The notes beneath the pieces were generated by a model. It was not told where the DNA came from, did no database searches, and saw nothing but the letters and a program-made list of their open reading frames with translations. From positions 210,288,731-210,352,730 of the forward strand of contig JAHLJT010000631.1 of NCBI GenBank assembly GCA_031308135.1: DNA of 64,000 nucleotides. The letters are read 5' to 3'. Of the stretch, positions 1 through 11,196 are shown one piece after another. The stretch is from Acheta domesticus. Its lineage: Eukaryota > Arthropoda > Insecta > Orthoptera > Gryllidae. Numbering within the stretch: the stretch's first letter is position 1; every line of letters starts with the position of its first letter. Made by a program: the position numbers and the translations under genes.

Positions 1-2635
1 AGAACAGTCTAGCATATTTTGCAATAGTAGTTATTTCGGAACGCTTTCGCTGCGGCAGCAGGAAGTGCTCTTACTGTAGCACATATTACTTAAGCTAAAA
101 TAGTATTTGACGGGTGGTATTGAAGTTCATGGATCTTTTACAGCACGAACAGGTACTTTTATTTAGGAAAGATGCAATATTTTGAGAGGGGAAATATAGA
201 TATCCATCAATTAGGGCTACATCTTAGATAAACCGTCCAGCGGTTATTAAGAAGTTTAAAGCTGGCTATCGTTAGTTTGAGAATTCAGAAAATGGCAGCC
301 GGGAGAATCAATTCAAATTCCAAAGATAATCAATTAACTCAGTATTTTCATTAACGAACATTTTATCTCCTAAATGCTTCTTAGTGTATCCCGATATTTA
401 GAATAATCTAGAGGATACTATCATTTATGTGGCAATCTTAAGCCCAAAGCACTAGTTCATATTAATATGTGCTAAAATAACAATTCGAGCATTCCAGGAG
501 ATTCAATCTTTTTCATAAATGTTGGATCGTGTTCATAATTTATGTTTACGTCGCCGTGTACCGTGGCTATCATTTTGAACAAAACTCGATATTCTGTACG
601 TACATTTAAAATATTTATTGAATAGAACCTGCAAATACTTGATACTATTAAGTATTCTATTGTAAGCAACGCGATGCTTTCCAGAATATTACTCGACTGT
701 TTCACTGTTTACGCGGAGAAACAAGGAAATGCTCCGCGCAGAAGGTGACGCCGCTGTCTGCAGTCGTTGCGGCCAGTTTGAATTTCGCGCCCCGGAAGTG
801 ATTTTTAAACTCAATTTTCTCAAAGACAATTTTTTTTTCGGAAAAACTGGACCTGCCATTCTTCATGTCTGGCAACACAGAGTTTGTGGTATTTTTTGTA
901 ACGGGAGCTTCTGGACACCCTATGTGTATATATTGTGATAGTTGAATGAGGGTGGAGATGAGAGACTAGGAAGAGGTGGGCAAGGAAGAATGAGAGTTTA
1001 AAAGACCGCGCAGAAGGTGGGCGCGTTCGGTGCAGCGTTCGCCGAAAGTTGATTTTACGCGTGGCTGGAGTAGATAATGAACTGTGTTGGAATAGTATTC
1101 ATGGGCAAAGCTAAGTTTATTTAGGAGTGAGTTGCAGAAACTGAATTAAGTGTTTATCACGGCAGATTGTACAAACGGAGGACGATAGTAGAACTTTAGG
1201 CTCGCGTATACTGCCGCGCTTAAGGGCACCGCGCTTAAGGAATAGCATAAGAACCTGAGAAGCGGACGAGAAGCGGGGAAGAAAGAAGGTGGTTGGACGT
1301 GCCGCGGAGGCAACGTGAGGACTCGGGGCCGGCTGGAGTTCGCCCTTGGCAGCGCGTGGCGGCTGGGCTCTCGAGACGGCGGCGCGCTGGGGCGCGCGAC
1401 CTTCACGGCAGACCCGTCGGGCGGCGCGAGGAGGCGGCGCAAGTAACTTATTCCAGACGTCACCTAGTGGGAGAGTAAACGGGAATGGTGTGGCGTACTG
1501 GACATGAAAAGCACAGACGACAGATTCTGAATAGTATGTACAGTATATTTACAATAATAAATTACAAGATAATGTTACAAAATTGAAAACCTTAGGCAAC
1601 CTTTCTATTCTCTAAGCCGCGAAACCCCGCGACCGTCCCTAGGCTGAGCCCAGTGCCTCTGCTCGAGAGCATGAGAAGCTGCGCGAAGGGCGAGCTGTCG
1701 GACATTAAGTCCCAGTAACTAGATGTTACATGGCCGGATGCCAAAACGTGCAAGGTTGCACGGAGATACCTCACGTCTTTCGACTCACTAGCGTATCCCC
1801 CGAGCGCATGTCGGCGCCGCAATAAATACCCCACGGCTCGTCCCCCACTCTACCAGCGGCGGGCGTCATTCGGCTCGCAAGCCAGCCCTCAGCAGAGAGC
1901 TGCCGTCATCAATGGACTCGCACTCAGGCACGCCCAGTTGTCCCGGTTATTTTGAGGCTGGGATTTCCTGCCCGGCGCGCGCCGGCGAGGCGCCGCCGCA
2001 TTCCACCCCCATCCCCCATCCGGCTTAAGGCCGGGCTTTCCAGCGAAATGGCACGTGCGCCACCTCGCGACGCTACAATGGTAAGGAGTGAAGATCTGTA
2101 AGTAACGAGAACTGATTACTTGAGACGAGGAGGGTAGCGAGAGGTTAGAGCTTTTATGTTTCCAAGTCGAAGATTACAAAAGACTGTTCAGTGAGAATCC
2201 AAAATTTCTATGTTATGTAAGGTAGTTTTCAAGAGAGAAGAAGAAAAAAAGAATTGATTTTGTTTCTGTAAAATAATTGTAAGCTTTTTGGAAGGGGAGA
2301 TGATAAAGGGTTATATCTTTTGTAAAGTAAATGCATTTAACTTCAATGGACGAGGGATCCCATCGTTAAAAGGCCTAATAGTTTGAGTTCTTGGTATTTG
2401 GAAAGATCAGGATTTTAATTTGTTGTGACTTTGTATCGGTTGGAGGTGGAAGTCTCGTTATCCGCAATAAATCCAACATTGTTACCAAAAAAGGTGTTGC
2501 TCAAATTCACCCTCACATGTAATCCAAATTCACGGCTCCTCCCTGGCAAGGCCCCTGTGCCTTTTCAGGTCCAAAAAAAACAATTAGGATTGTGTTGGCG
2601 GAGTACCGTCACATAATATATATATATATTGTAAC
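1..2635. other. Intergenic DNA with GC-rich block, no gene recognised
   Basis: No open frame here looks like a conserved protein. Roughly 1,260-2,080 is markedly GC- and CpG-rich against AT-rich surroundings, which could mean a promoter or first exon of an unseen gene, or the body of a GC-rich transposon. I see no motif that decides between these. A short TA run lies just before 2,630. Confidence 0.4.
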
Positions 2636-2659
2636 GATATGGGGAATATGCCCCATATC
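2636..2659. repeat. Short perfect hairpin, copy 1
   Basis: Nine-base arms GATATGGGG and CCCCATATC enclose a 6-base loop, followed by ACCATAA. A second hairpin of the same design lies 129 bp downstream, with the arm base pairs changed in a compensatory way. Confidence 0.6.
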
Positions 2660-2764
2660 ACCATAAGAAGTCATGGGAAATTGCGAATTTTACAATTTAA
2701 GACCAGCGGGAGATTTTGTTTATGCCGGGAAAATTTTAAAGAGGAGAGGAAAGGGCAATGCAGC

Positions 2765-2788
2765 GATATGGGAAATATATCCCATATC
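2765..2788. repeat. Short perfect hairpin, copy 2
   Basis: Arms GATATGGGA and TCCCATATC around a 6-base loop, again followed by ACCATAA. Compared with copy 1, the last G of the left arm is A and the partner C is T, so pairing is preserved. Confidence 0.6.
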
Positions 2789-4535
2789 ACCATAACCACC
2801 CATCTTAATTCAGTTTACGAGCGGGCGCGAACACGGAGCGCGAGACCAAGCGGTCAGTAGGTACGCCATCTGTCCGTGGCTGGTCAAAGCGGCGGAGCGC
2901 GACTTCGTGGAAAGGCTTTTCTGCGGCCGACGACGGGTGGAGAAATGAAAAGGACCCCCCTCATGTTTTACCCCTATCGACACCGTAAATACGGTGGACT
3001 ACGGTGGACAAGCTCTCTCGCCTTTCGGTAGTTGAAGTGAAACAAGCTCATGATTGTGGTAGTAAGTGAAACCAGCGTTAACAATTCAGTGGCTGAGGTG
3101 ATGGTAGCTCATGCGAGCTTATGATTCAGGAAAAGTACTTTGTGAATACTGGAGTTTTCGGCAAAAGTAATGTGAGAATTTGCTACGGTGCGGAGAAAAG
3201 TGATGTGAGGCGAGTGTGGCTCTTGGAACTATCCAGAAAGAACGGTGTGCGTTGCCCAGATTACGCATCACGGGCAGAGGACAGGCTTAAATAATTTTGT
3301 GCCGAGCTAAGAAGTGGTGCAAAATTCGCTGGACGAACTGGAAGCAGTAAACGTGATTTGGCTAGCGCTGCAGTCACGTTAAAGCGCCATTACAACACAT
3401 AGTTCACCGACGCAAAAATTCAATTTGCAAAGCCCGAGAGACTTGGTGTGTGGGCGTGTACGTTCGTGCGGCTGGAGAGAAGAGGGGAAAGAAGAATTCA
3501 GGCGGAGGAAGAGCCGAACGAGAGAAGGGCTTTGGTGTGCACGCGAAGCGGACGACCCGAAGAGTACGTGCGAAGGGCGTGGATCGCCGCGGGATGTGAA
3601 AATTGGACTTCGTAGCAGCGAGGCTGAGGAACTTCGGCAAGAGGACGCGAGGGCAGTCGAAGCGTGAGAGACCGTGATGCACGAACCAAAAGAAACGCCG
3701 CAAAGGTAAAGGAACTTGCGACATTTTTTCCCTTCTTGCTCTGTCGTACGAAGAGTTAGAGGCTTCCTGAACTGTTATTAAGAAGGCAATTAATTAGGCA
3801 GAAAGTGAGAAAATTTAAAATGTCTAACGACTAATTTGATCACACTTCATTTCTCTGTTTTTAAATTGAATTCCTTTGTATGTACTGTTTTTGCTGCAAT
3901 TAATGTAAAATTTCATTTCATTACGTAATCGGGGAACATTAAATTGTGAAATTGTTTTATGAATGTCTAAATGTAAAGATTAATTTAATGGTAAATTGGT
4001 AGGCTATAGTAGACACTTCAATATTGCTGAGATAATTGTATTTTTTTATGCTTTGGTAATCTGCGAGTGATTCAGAACTCAGTACTTGTGGGCATCGCAG
4101 AACCAATTAAGGTAACAAGTTCATTTAAGGGTCCGTGCACGGAGAATGAACGAATGAAGGTAGAAGCAAAGACAAAAGCAAAGAAAACCCGAGGGTACAT
4201 TTTCTTCTTAAAATTTATTAGTTTACAGATTTACTTTGAAGTTGTCGAATGAACGTCACCGCAATTAGTTTCCGTTTTACAACCTAGGTTAAGCCGTTTG
4301 TGATCGGGAGCGATCATTAGTAATTAGGGAGCATATGTGTATGATTTTGTACAACTTCTATTTTTAGAATATATGTGCTTTGGTTGCTCATCCATTTTGA
4401 TTTCTGTGTCGAGGGTTCATACCTTTCTCATACTCTAAAGATCCTGCCTCCTGAGAAAAGCTCGTTTCAACGCGAGCATTCATTCGAACACGCCCGCTTG
4501 GGACCTATATGTTGTGGGGAGCAGGAGGCGTGTTA

Positions 4536-4537
<2 letters not shown>
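2789..4537. other. Intergenic DNA, GC-rich patches, no gene recognised
   Basis: Two GC-rich patches (about 2,820-2,960 and 3,420-3,700) interrupt AT-rich sequence. The second ends near 3,704 in CGCAAAG followed by GTAAAG, which resembles a splice donor, so a plus-strand untranslated exon is conceivable. No matching downstream coding exon is seen in the window and the open frames are not recognisable. Confidence 0.3.

Positions 4538-4573
<36 letters not shown>
4538..4573. repeat. (TA)n microsatellite
   Basis: About 18 uninterrupted AT dinucleotides. A 10-bp inverted repeat (CTCGTTTCAA near 4,470; TTGAAACGAG near 4,574) brackets the region, suggesting a small hairpin-type insertion. Confidence 0.9.
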
Positions 4574-4575
<2 letters not shown>

Positions 4576-4859
4576 AAACGAGTCGTGAATTTGACTCTTC
4601 ACAATAATTATTAGTAAAAGGGGACAGGGATTCTTTCCTGGGAATGGGCTCCGGATTCAATTATTTTCATCAATGGAAACAGAAGGGTAATCGGTCTAAA
4701 CACGAATTTTTATTGATCGATTAATTACAAAAATTGGTGGTTCTTGTTCCTCACAAAACATCTGCTCTATCATTTTCCTATTCTAAATAACCTCTTATTT
4801 ATTAACTCTTTATTGTCCTGGATTTCCATTCATTTCTTATAATTCTCACAACTGTGGAG

Positions 4860-5760
4860 CCTCTACAACAGATCACTGCTTCCTGTCACCTATTCACCCC
4901 CCTCCCAATGTTCTCCCGCCTGTTCTTACCCGCATCGCACGTCCGGACCAGGGCCACATCACTCTGCGGCTGCAGTCGGCCGACGAGGCGACGCCTCGCG
5001 CAGCGCCGGCGGTGCTCGGGACTCGTCGGATTGCTGGACGCCGAAGCGGGGTGAGGGACCACTCGGTTTCAGGTGCTCCGATGCCCGCCTTCGCCGCTCA
5101 CGGCCGCTCCCAGCACAACGCCTGCCGCCGCGATCCTGCCGCACACTGCCGCTACAACGGACTCGCCACGCGTCGCCCGCCACTGCTTCTCAACTCGCTA
5201 TCCGTAATAACTCTTTTCGTCCACGCCTCACAGCTGGATGTTTACTGCTGCCCAGCTATATTCACTCTATGTTCTCCTTGTGCTCGCCCACATATTTTGC
5301 CTTGTCGACGCAGATTTTACCACTTTTAGCACAATCCAATGATTAATCATCCCTCACTCCGATTAAGTCTTTGTTCCTACCTGATCACGAAGACACATAC
5401 ACCAAACATTAACGGTTAACTGCCGCACAGAAATCCACGTGCCTCCGCTGCTCCGCGTTCGCCCTCGTGACTGTCTTCATGCACCGATATTCTCCTTTCT
5501 ACATTTCATCAATACAACCGTACCTCACTACACACCATTTTTCATCGCATTGTCCTTCCCGATGCCTTCCATTCTCGATGGTCCCAGATTTCACTACTAT
5601 TCGTCCTTTTTCTTCCACACTTCGCGTAACCGTCCTTTTCATTACCCAGCCATAGCTTCACTCCCGGCCCGTCTCGTGGTTCCCTCGCGCTTCGGTTCTC
5701 CTCTCTGACTCGACTCCGGCACCCAACTCCGTCGGCGCGCCGCCGCTACCGCGCAATTCA
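4860..5760. other. GC-rich, CpG-rich block
   Basis: The segment is far richer in G and C than its flanks. Read on the minus strand it ends near 4,930 in GATGCGG followed by GTAAGA, a good splice-donor match, so it may be a 5' exon with promoter of a minus-strand transcript, or the GC-rich part of a transposon. No conserved protein is seen. Confidence 0.3.
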
Positions 5761-5906
5761 AATGCTCTTGTGAACATTTGCGATGTGAACGATGATGGAA
5801 TATAAAAATAACACAATACCAAACATTTATATTTTTAATTTATTGTAATTTAGTTTTTGAAATGGTATACATGGCTAATTATAATATTTTTACTAAAAAA
5901 ACCATA

Positions 5907-6256
5907 TCAATCCCTCAACGCAATAGAGTCTACAATATTTATTGTTATCCCATCTTTAGCTAACACAAATAAACTGGATGGCTTGTCCACTCGAGAGCAC
6001 GCCACGTATAATTGACCGTGTCAAAAACATGGTGTGCTAAAAAAAAGTCACAAACAGACATCGTTTGGCCTTGAGACTTAATGATAGTCATCGCAAATGC
6101 CAATCTGAACGGAAATTCAAGACGTTGAAGTTGAATTGGCACATCTGTGGGCATAATAGGGAGCCGTGGCAGTAATATATCCTCACCTCGAAATTTGGCA
6201 TTTAAAATGATGGCTTCGATAATTCGTTTTTCATTACAACCCTGCAAATTAATCAT
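5907..6256 (-). pseudogene. Helitron (Pif1-type) helicase C-terminal remnant
   Basis: Read on the minus strand, this fragment matches the end of the Rep-helicase of Helitron rolling-circle transposons. Visible landmarks are the GEDILLPRLPIMPTD stretch, the FRLAFAMTIIKSQGQT helicase motif and, in another frame, GQLYVACSRV. A one-base indel beside a T run (near 6,030) separates these parts. After it the second frame runs to a natural stop at 5,907. The N-terminal helicase motifs and the Rep domain are absent, so the copy is 5'-truncated and dead. Family assignment rests on the motif order known for Pif1-like helicases. I could not locate the Helitron 3' hairpin with confidence. Confidence 0.8.
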
Positions 6257-6815
6257 AAATTATTTAAAAATTACACCGAAATAGAAAAGTGACAATTGTA
6301 AAATTACGATTAACGGCCAAACAATAAAAATAATGGCCGAAAACTCTAGTGAGTGAGAAACAGCTTATTGTGTGAGAGATCTCATCCCTACTCCGTGCTG
6401 CTTACTGGGTCAGAAGCAATGTTGCCAGTTTGAAACTTCCGATTGCGAAGTTTTAAGTTCGAAAAAGTGTATTTCTTCTAATGAATGCGGATTTACTGAT
6501 ATAATTTAAAAATAGTGGAAAACATCAATAATTCTTATATCGACGTAGAATTCCGTTATAAATGCGATATTGTCTCACTATATTTGTTCTATGTTTGTTC
6601 TCACTATATGTGTTCTCGATTCACCCAAGAAATTAAAAATATAAAATATCAGTATTTTTGTTATAAATGTACTTTCAATTTATTTTTAATCTCAGTTTAA
6701 TATGATGCCGAGTAACGTAATTTCAACATTTTTAATTTCAATAACCAGCGAAGTGCATCATTTCTCCGGCTTGAATAAACGCAGTAAGAATCGGAACGAT
6801 GATCTGTATTCTTAT
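6257..6815. other. AT-rich intergenic stretch
   Basis: No gene or repeat structure is recognised in this stretch. Confidence 0.3.
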
Positions 6816-6947
6816 TTGGCGTATTCGAAAACGACTAACCAATGTGTTGTCACCTATTTGTCCTCTGAATCTCTAACAGTAAGAAAATAAAGGACAGAGT
6901 TGACGACAACACCTAGGTGCATGGTCATCTATTTTCGAATACGCCAA
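6816..6947. mobile_element. Small inverted-repeat (MITE-like) element
   Basis: A perfect 16-bp inverted repeat, TTGGCGTATTCGAAAA at 6,816-6,831 and its complement at 6,932-6,947, bounds 132 bp. Weaker complementarity continues inward (AGGTGTTGTCGTC against GTGTTGTCACC). The size and fold-back form suit a non-autonomous DNA transposon. The family is not determined and no target duplication was secured. Confidence 0.5.
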
Positions 6948-7178
6948 TTGGATAAAACCCTAATGAATGGTAGATGATTGGTGTCTTATTGCTTTCTATT
7001 TTAATCGAATATTGAGAGACAGCATTTTGAACATTCAAACTTTGTCAACCATAGTTAGCGGGACATCTAACGATCGTTGTAATAACTGAGGAAATGAAAA
7101 AAATGGATTTTAATCCACCATTATGGAAATGCGAATTTTGTTTTGGCATCCGCATCGCTTAAAGCGAGTTGTGGATTA

Positions 7179-7225
7179 GGTACATCTGGCAACACTGCGG
7201 AAATGCGGTACATCTGGCAACACTG
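7179..7225. repeat. 19-bp direct repeat pair
   Basis: GGTACATCTGGCAACACTG occurs at 7,179-7,197 and again at 7,207-7,225, in a region with no gene. Confidence 0.75.
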
Positions 7226-7754
7226 GTCAGAAGTGACGCCGGTAGACGCCTGGCGGAGATACTGATCAAGTGATAATTACATTATTACATCATGTAAATC
7301 AATCAGGGTTCTCTTTACCTATTGTTGCACTAAATGGCAGTAACAACGAAAATCTTTAACTCAAACATATTAAAAGATGGCAGGAGAAAATAATTAACAA
7401 AAATAAATTGTCTTTAAAGACAATCATTTAAAAAATCGTTATAAAATACATGTACACATTTTTAGCTGTTCAACAATGAATCTATTTTCCATTTTGTACA
7501 TTCAAGAATTTAATAGCAACTTCCGAAGGCTAACTAAACATTAAATAATTAAGACTAATTAAAGATTTCGCGGAACCAAGCATCTTAAATTATTAAAGCA
7601 AAGTTCCTAGTCCAATGTCATTTTTACCTGCAGTCAAATAGTTATTGCTGTTTTTTCCTGCTCATTATAGTATTAATGATATATTAATTTACTTAAGAGT
7701 CCTCAAACCTAACGCAACAATGTTTCGCGGAGACAAACATTTTTCTAGCCGACC
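7226..7754. other. AT-rich intergenic stretch
   Basis: Nothing recognised in this stretch. Confidence 0.3.
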
Positions 7755-7780
7755 CCGGCAGACGTTGTTCTGCCCCTATA

Positions 7781-7983
7781 TCTGTCTTTCTCCTTCCCTC
7801 TCTCTCTTTCCCCGTCTCTCTCTCCGCGTCTCTCTCGCTTTCTCCGTGTCTCTCTCTCTTTCTCCGTGTCTCTCTCTCTTTCCGTGTCTCTCTTTCTCCG
7901 TCACTCCTCTCTTTCTCCGTCTCTCCTCTCTTTTTCTCCGTCTCTCTCTATCTTTCTCCGTCTCTCTCTCTCTATCTCCGTGT
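7781..7983. repeat. TCTC-rich minisatellite with TCCGT interruptions
   Basis: Pyrimidine-rich tract of (TC)n blocks regularly interrupted by CCGTG/CCGTC. It lies inside the repeat whose tail is annotated at 8,140-8,302. Open frames here are low-complexity artefacts. Confidence 0.85.
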
Positions 7984-8139
7984 TATTCACATTTAGTAGC
8001 AGATTCTGCACGTCGCTGAGCAGGTGCGTAATATAGAGAAACGCCGTGGTTGAAATACATACCGTGTGTGAAATACACCTCTGAAATACATACAGTGTGT
8101 AGCGAGTTGCGTAAACAGTTTTGTCCGAAAAATTAAAAA

Positions 8140-8302
8140 ATTGACGTGGACCTCCCTTATCACTTAGGGGTACAAAAATAGATAACAACCTATACTCAGA
8201 CCTACTGAATACACATATAAAATTTCATCAAAATCGGTCAAGCCGTTTCGGAGGAGTATGGTAACTAAAACTGTGACACGAGAATTTTATATAGAGAGAT
8301 AT
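8140..8302 (+). mobile_element. Tail of a widespread arthropod interspersed repeat
   Basis: The stretch around TCATCAAAATCGGTCAAGCC, then GTTTCGGAGGAGTATGG and GTGACACGAGAATTTTATAT, is a sequence I recognise as a common terminal module of interspersed repeats in many arthropod genomes. The body probably extends upstream to about 7,755 (CCCCGGCAGACGTTGTTCTG), with the TC minisatellite in between. The superfamily cannot be settled from sequence alone. Confidence 0.5.
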
Positions 8303-8823
8303 GTTAATGCATATTTGGCCGATTTTTCCTGTGGGTGCATATTCGTGTGCTTGTAGGCGCATATTTAGCATATTTCGTTAAAATAGAGACATCTTTAAAA
8401 TGCGGTGGCGTGCATTCCATGGAATGAAGGGAATGAGTCATTCCCCTAAGCAAAGCACAGAAAAATACTTTCTATATTTAAAATCTTCGTTGCTTATGGC
8501 CAGAGCAAAACTGTTTACTCAACTCAGATTCTGAGCTAAGTACTAGTGGTTGAACCGTAACAATCGATGTTTTCAAAACGGTGTGTACATTCGTCTCGTG
8601 ACGTCAGCGAAGCTTCGCTCTCGGAAAGTGCTGGCGCTAGACTTCGTCATGCCTCGTGAAAAGTCCGGTCGGCCCGTGAGTGCGCGAGAAGAATGAATAT
8701 TAGAATCTGTTCCGTTGTGATCGCCTGGTAGCGATTTCAAGTTCGAAAGAATTTATTATTTTGGCCTTTTGAGAGTGTTTTATGTACGTGCTAACTACAT
8801 TATAATACAATGAAAGTATAAAG

Positions 8824-8870
8824 CAGTGGCGTAGAGTCAGGGGACGCTGAGATGCAGAGCATCCCCGTAC
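8824..8870 (+). mobile_element. Orphan terminal end of the hAT-type family seen at 11,197
   Basis: It begins CAGTGGCGTA, as does the left end of the element at 11,197, and carries the same subterminal arrangement GATG-5 bases-CATCCCC. The matching right end was not found, so this copy is probably truncated. Confidence 0.45.
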
Positions 8871-9245
8871 ATAATATTAATAAAGAACCCTAAATACTGT
8901 ATTGATAATTTAACATGTGGCCCGTTGAGCGAAACAGGTTTTGTATTAATTTTCAATTGATTTCCTATGATTGAATTCAGCGGGTTGTTGAAGTTGGCCT
9001 GTGATTGCTTGGAAGCTAAAATGCTTCTGGCGTCTGCCCCGAGATTGCGACGACCAATGACGCATGCGCAGATGGCGAGGGTCCCCTCTCCCCTCTTCAC
9101 CCCTGGCCCAGAGAAGCCCGACTGCTTTACATTAGCATACTCTGCGGCACACGAAGTCTTGTAGACTTCATGCTGCGGAAAGAAGCTAATGAGCAAGTTG
9201 CTTGTTTGTGCACGAGAGCGCAGCACACTTGAGGCGGTCAGTAAA

Positions 9246-9247
<2 letters not shown>

Positions 9248-9302
<55 letters not shown>

Positions 9303-9310
9303 ACTCACTC
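9248..9310. repeat. (TC)n microsatellite passing into (TCAC)n
   Basis: About 25 TC units followed by three TCAC units. The acidic/arginine-rich frame read from it on the minus strand is an artefact. Confidence 0.95.
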
Positions 9311-10688
9311 AGGAGTCCGCGCTTGGTCATGGGCACAAACTGTAGAAATAATGCCTGTCTATTAAAGAAACCGTGTTGACAGGCTGAGCCGATCGACATG
9401 GCGCAACGCCTACGGATCCCTTGCGATAATCTCTCGTTTCCGGCGATACATTCGAAGTAGGCACGATCAACTTTCAGAAGAATAAAACAATAATGTGTTT
9501 CGAGGAATCACCACGCATAAGAATTGCAGACGGAAGTTTGGATCGTATTCGCCCTTGGTCTATTATGAGATAAGTTCAACTAGGATTGTCATGAGAGCTG
9601 ATACAAAAAATAATACATTTGCATTCAGAACAAAAACAAGAAACACAAAATGCAAGAAAGAGAACTTACGGGACGTGAAAAACATTATTACTGAACTCTA
9701 TAGATACTATTTCAAATTAATATTCACCAGTTATTAAAGTTTACGCACTTATTTTTCATTTTTTGAAAGAAAAAATGCATTGATGGATTTTATAAATTTG
9801 TTAATAATTTTAAATAACTAAGTACTCGATAAATAAGGTTAAGTTGTAAGTCACATAAACACCGAATTATATTTGTTTATGTTAGAAGGCATTTAGCCAA
9901 CGAAATTTTCCCTGGGGTCTGTTTACTCCCGGGTGACCAGTTACGTTCGTATGCAAGACGCCCGGGTTAATATTTACAATTTGTGAACATTTATATCATC
10001 TTTAACTATTTTACGTTTTTTATACCTTGGACTTCAAAAGTGTTTCCCTTACTAAAATTATCACTGCACGTAGCTGTTAAAATGTTTACTCTTTCCATAG
10101 AATCTATTTATTTATGAGCGTTCATTGATTCGAAACAGCTTGTCACAGTGTGCGTTTTTTTAAATGTTTATTCTAGAAATGATTTACTTGTGCAAATGTA
10201 GGATATTTCCTTTAATATATTTTTCAACCGGTCAGAAAAAAATGCAACAAGCACGAAGTAGATTTCGTGACAACAAGACATTCAATGTACGAGTACTTCG
10301 CTGAGGTGAATTTCTACCGCGAAGTAGGGTAGATTATATTGTTTACACGAAAATATATCTTTTCATTCCAAGCACGATTCTCCTGAATTTTACCAAGAGA
10401 GGTTTATAGAAGAAATGAAATATTTTTAATTTTGATTGCATATTAAAGTGCATATTTCAGAAATTTTAAGTCATAAATGCAGATTTAAAAGCATATTTCA
10501 AGTTTTTAAGGCATAAATCCTCCCCCTACAAATCACTTTAGGGAAAGTATAATTTCTCAGCTTTTTCAGTGCAATACCATGACTGAGCAGGCTGACTTGA
10601 ACATTTGACCTAATCACTACTTATAACGAAAATACTGGCACAGTTAAAACTCAAACCAAACCTAACAAGACACAGTCTTCTATTTTAA
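9311..10688. other. AT-rich intergenic DNA
   Basis: No gene is recognised. Recurrent GCATATTT words around 8,300-8,370 and 10,430-10,510 suggest related diverged transposon fragments, but I cannot delimit them. Confidence 0.3.
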
Positions 10689-11188
10689 AGGCCGATATAC
10701 ACGATACAGTTTTCGTGTAGATTCTCATACAGTTTCTGTATAGAAACGTCAAGATCTCAAACCGAACGTATAAAAGCCAAAATGTAGCGCATACACGGTC
10801 TTCACGCTTTCTGCATGAATCGCCACAAGCCACCGCCAAGGTGACTAGCGGGAAACAATTGAATTGCGCCGTCCGAGTACTTTCAGTGATGATATTTGTG
10901 TCCGTGTGTTCTGGCTGTGATCTTGATTTAGTATTAATTAATCATGAGGGGCATAGAGAATAAAAATTGGAAGGCAGGGATAAGGAAAGAAGTAGTTTAT
11001 CACAATATATCACTTCATACAATCGCACCTTGACACACCTAACCATAAAATCGACATGGCCTATTACCGTTAGTGAACGATTCTGCCGCTAGAGGCGCTG
11101 GAGTCAAACTATGCTTTCTACACGAAAAATTAGGAACATGTTGATAGTTTTCTCATGTAGAAAGCGTAAAGTCTAGACTACATGGAGA

Positions 11189-11196
11189 ATCTACAC
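11189..11196. repeat. Target-site duplication, left copy
   Basis: ATCTACAC directly precedes the CAGTGGCG end of the inner hAT-type element and is repeated exactly at 13,123-13,130. Confidence 0.9.

Noticed and set aside
2630..3393. Possible solo LTR running from TGTAACG to CATTACA
   Set aside because: The ends are weakly complementary (TGTAA/TTACA), but flanking bases show no target duplication, and no primer-binding site or internal region follows.
7645..8188. Frames rich in SLSLFPCLSL or ERERRR
   Set aside because: Produced by the TCTC minisatellite and its complement.
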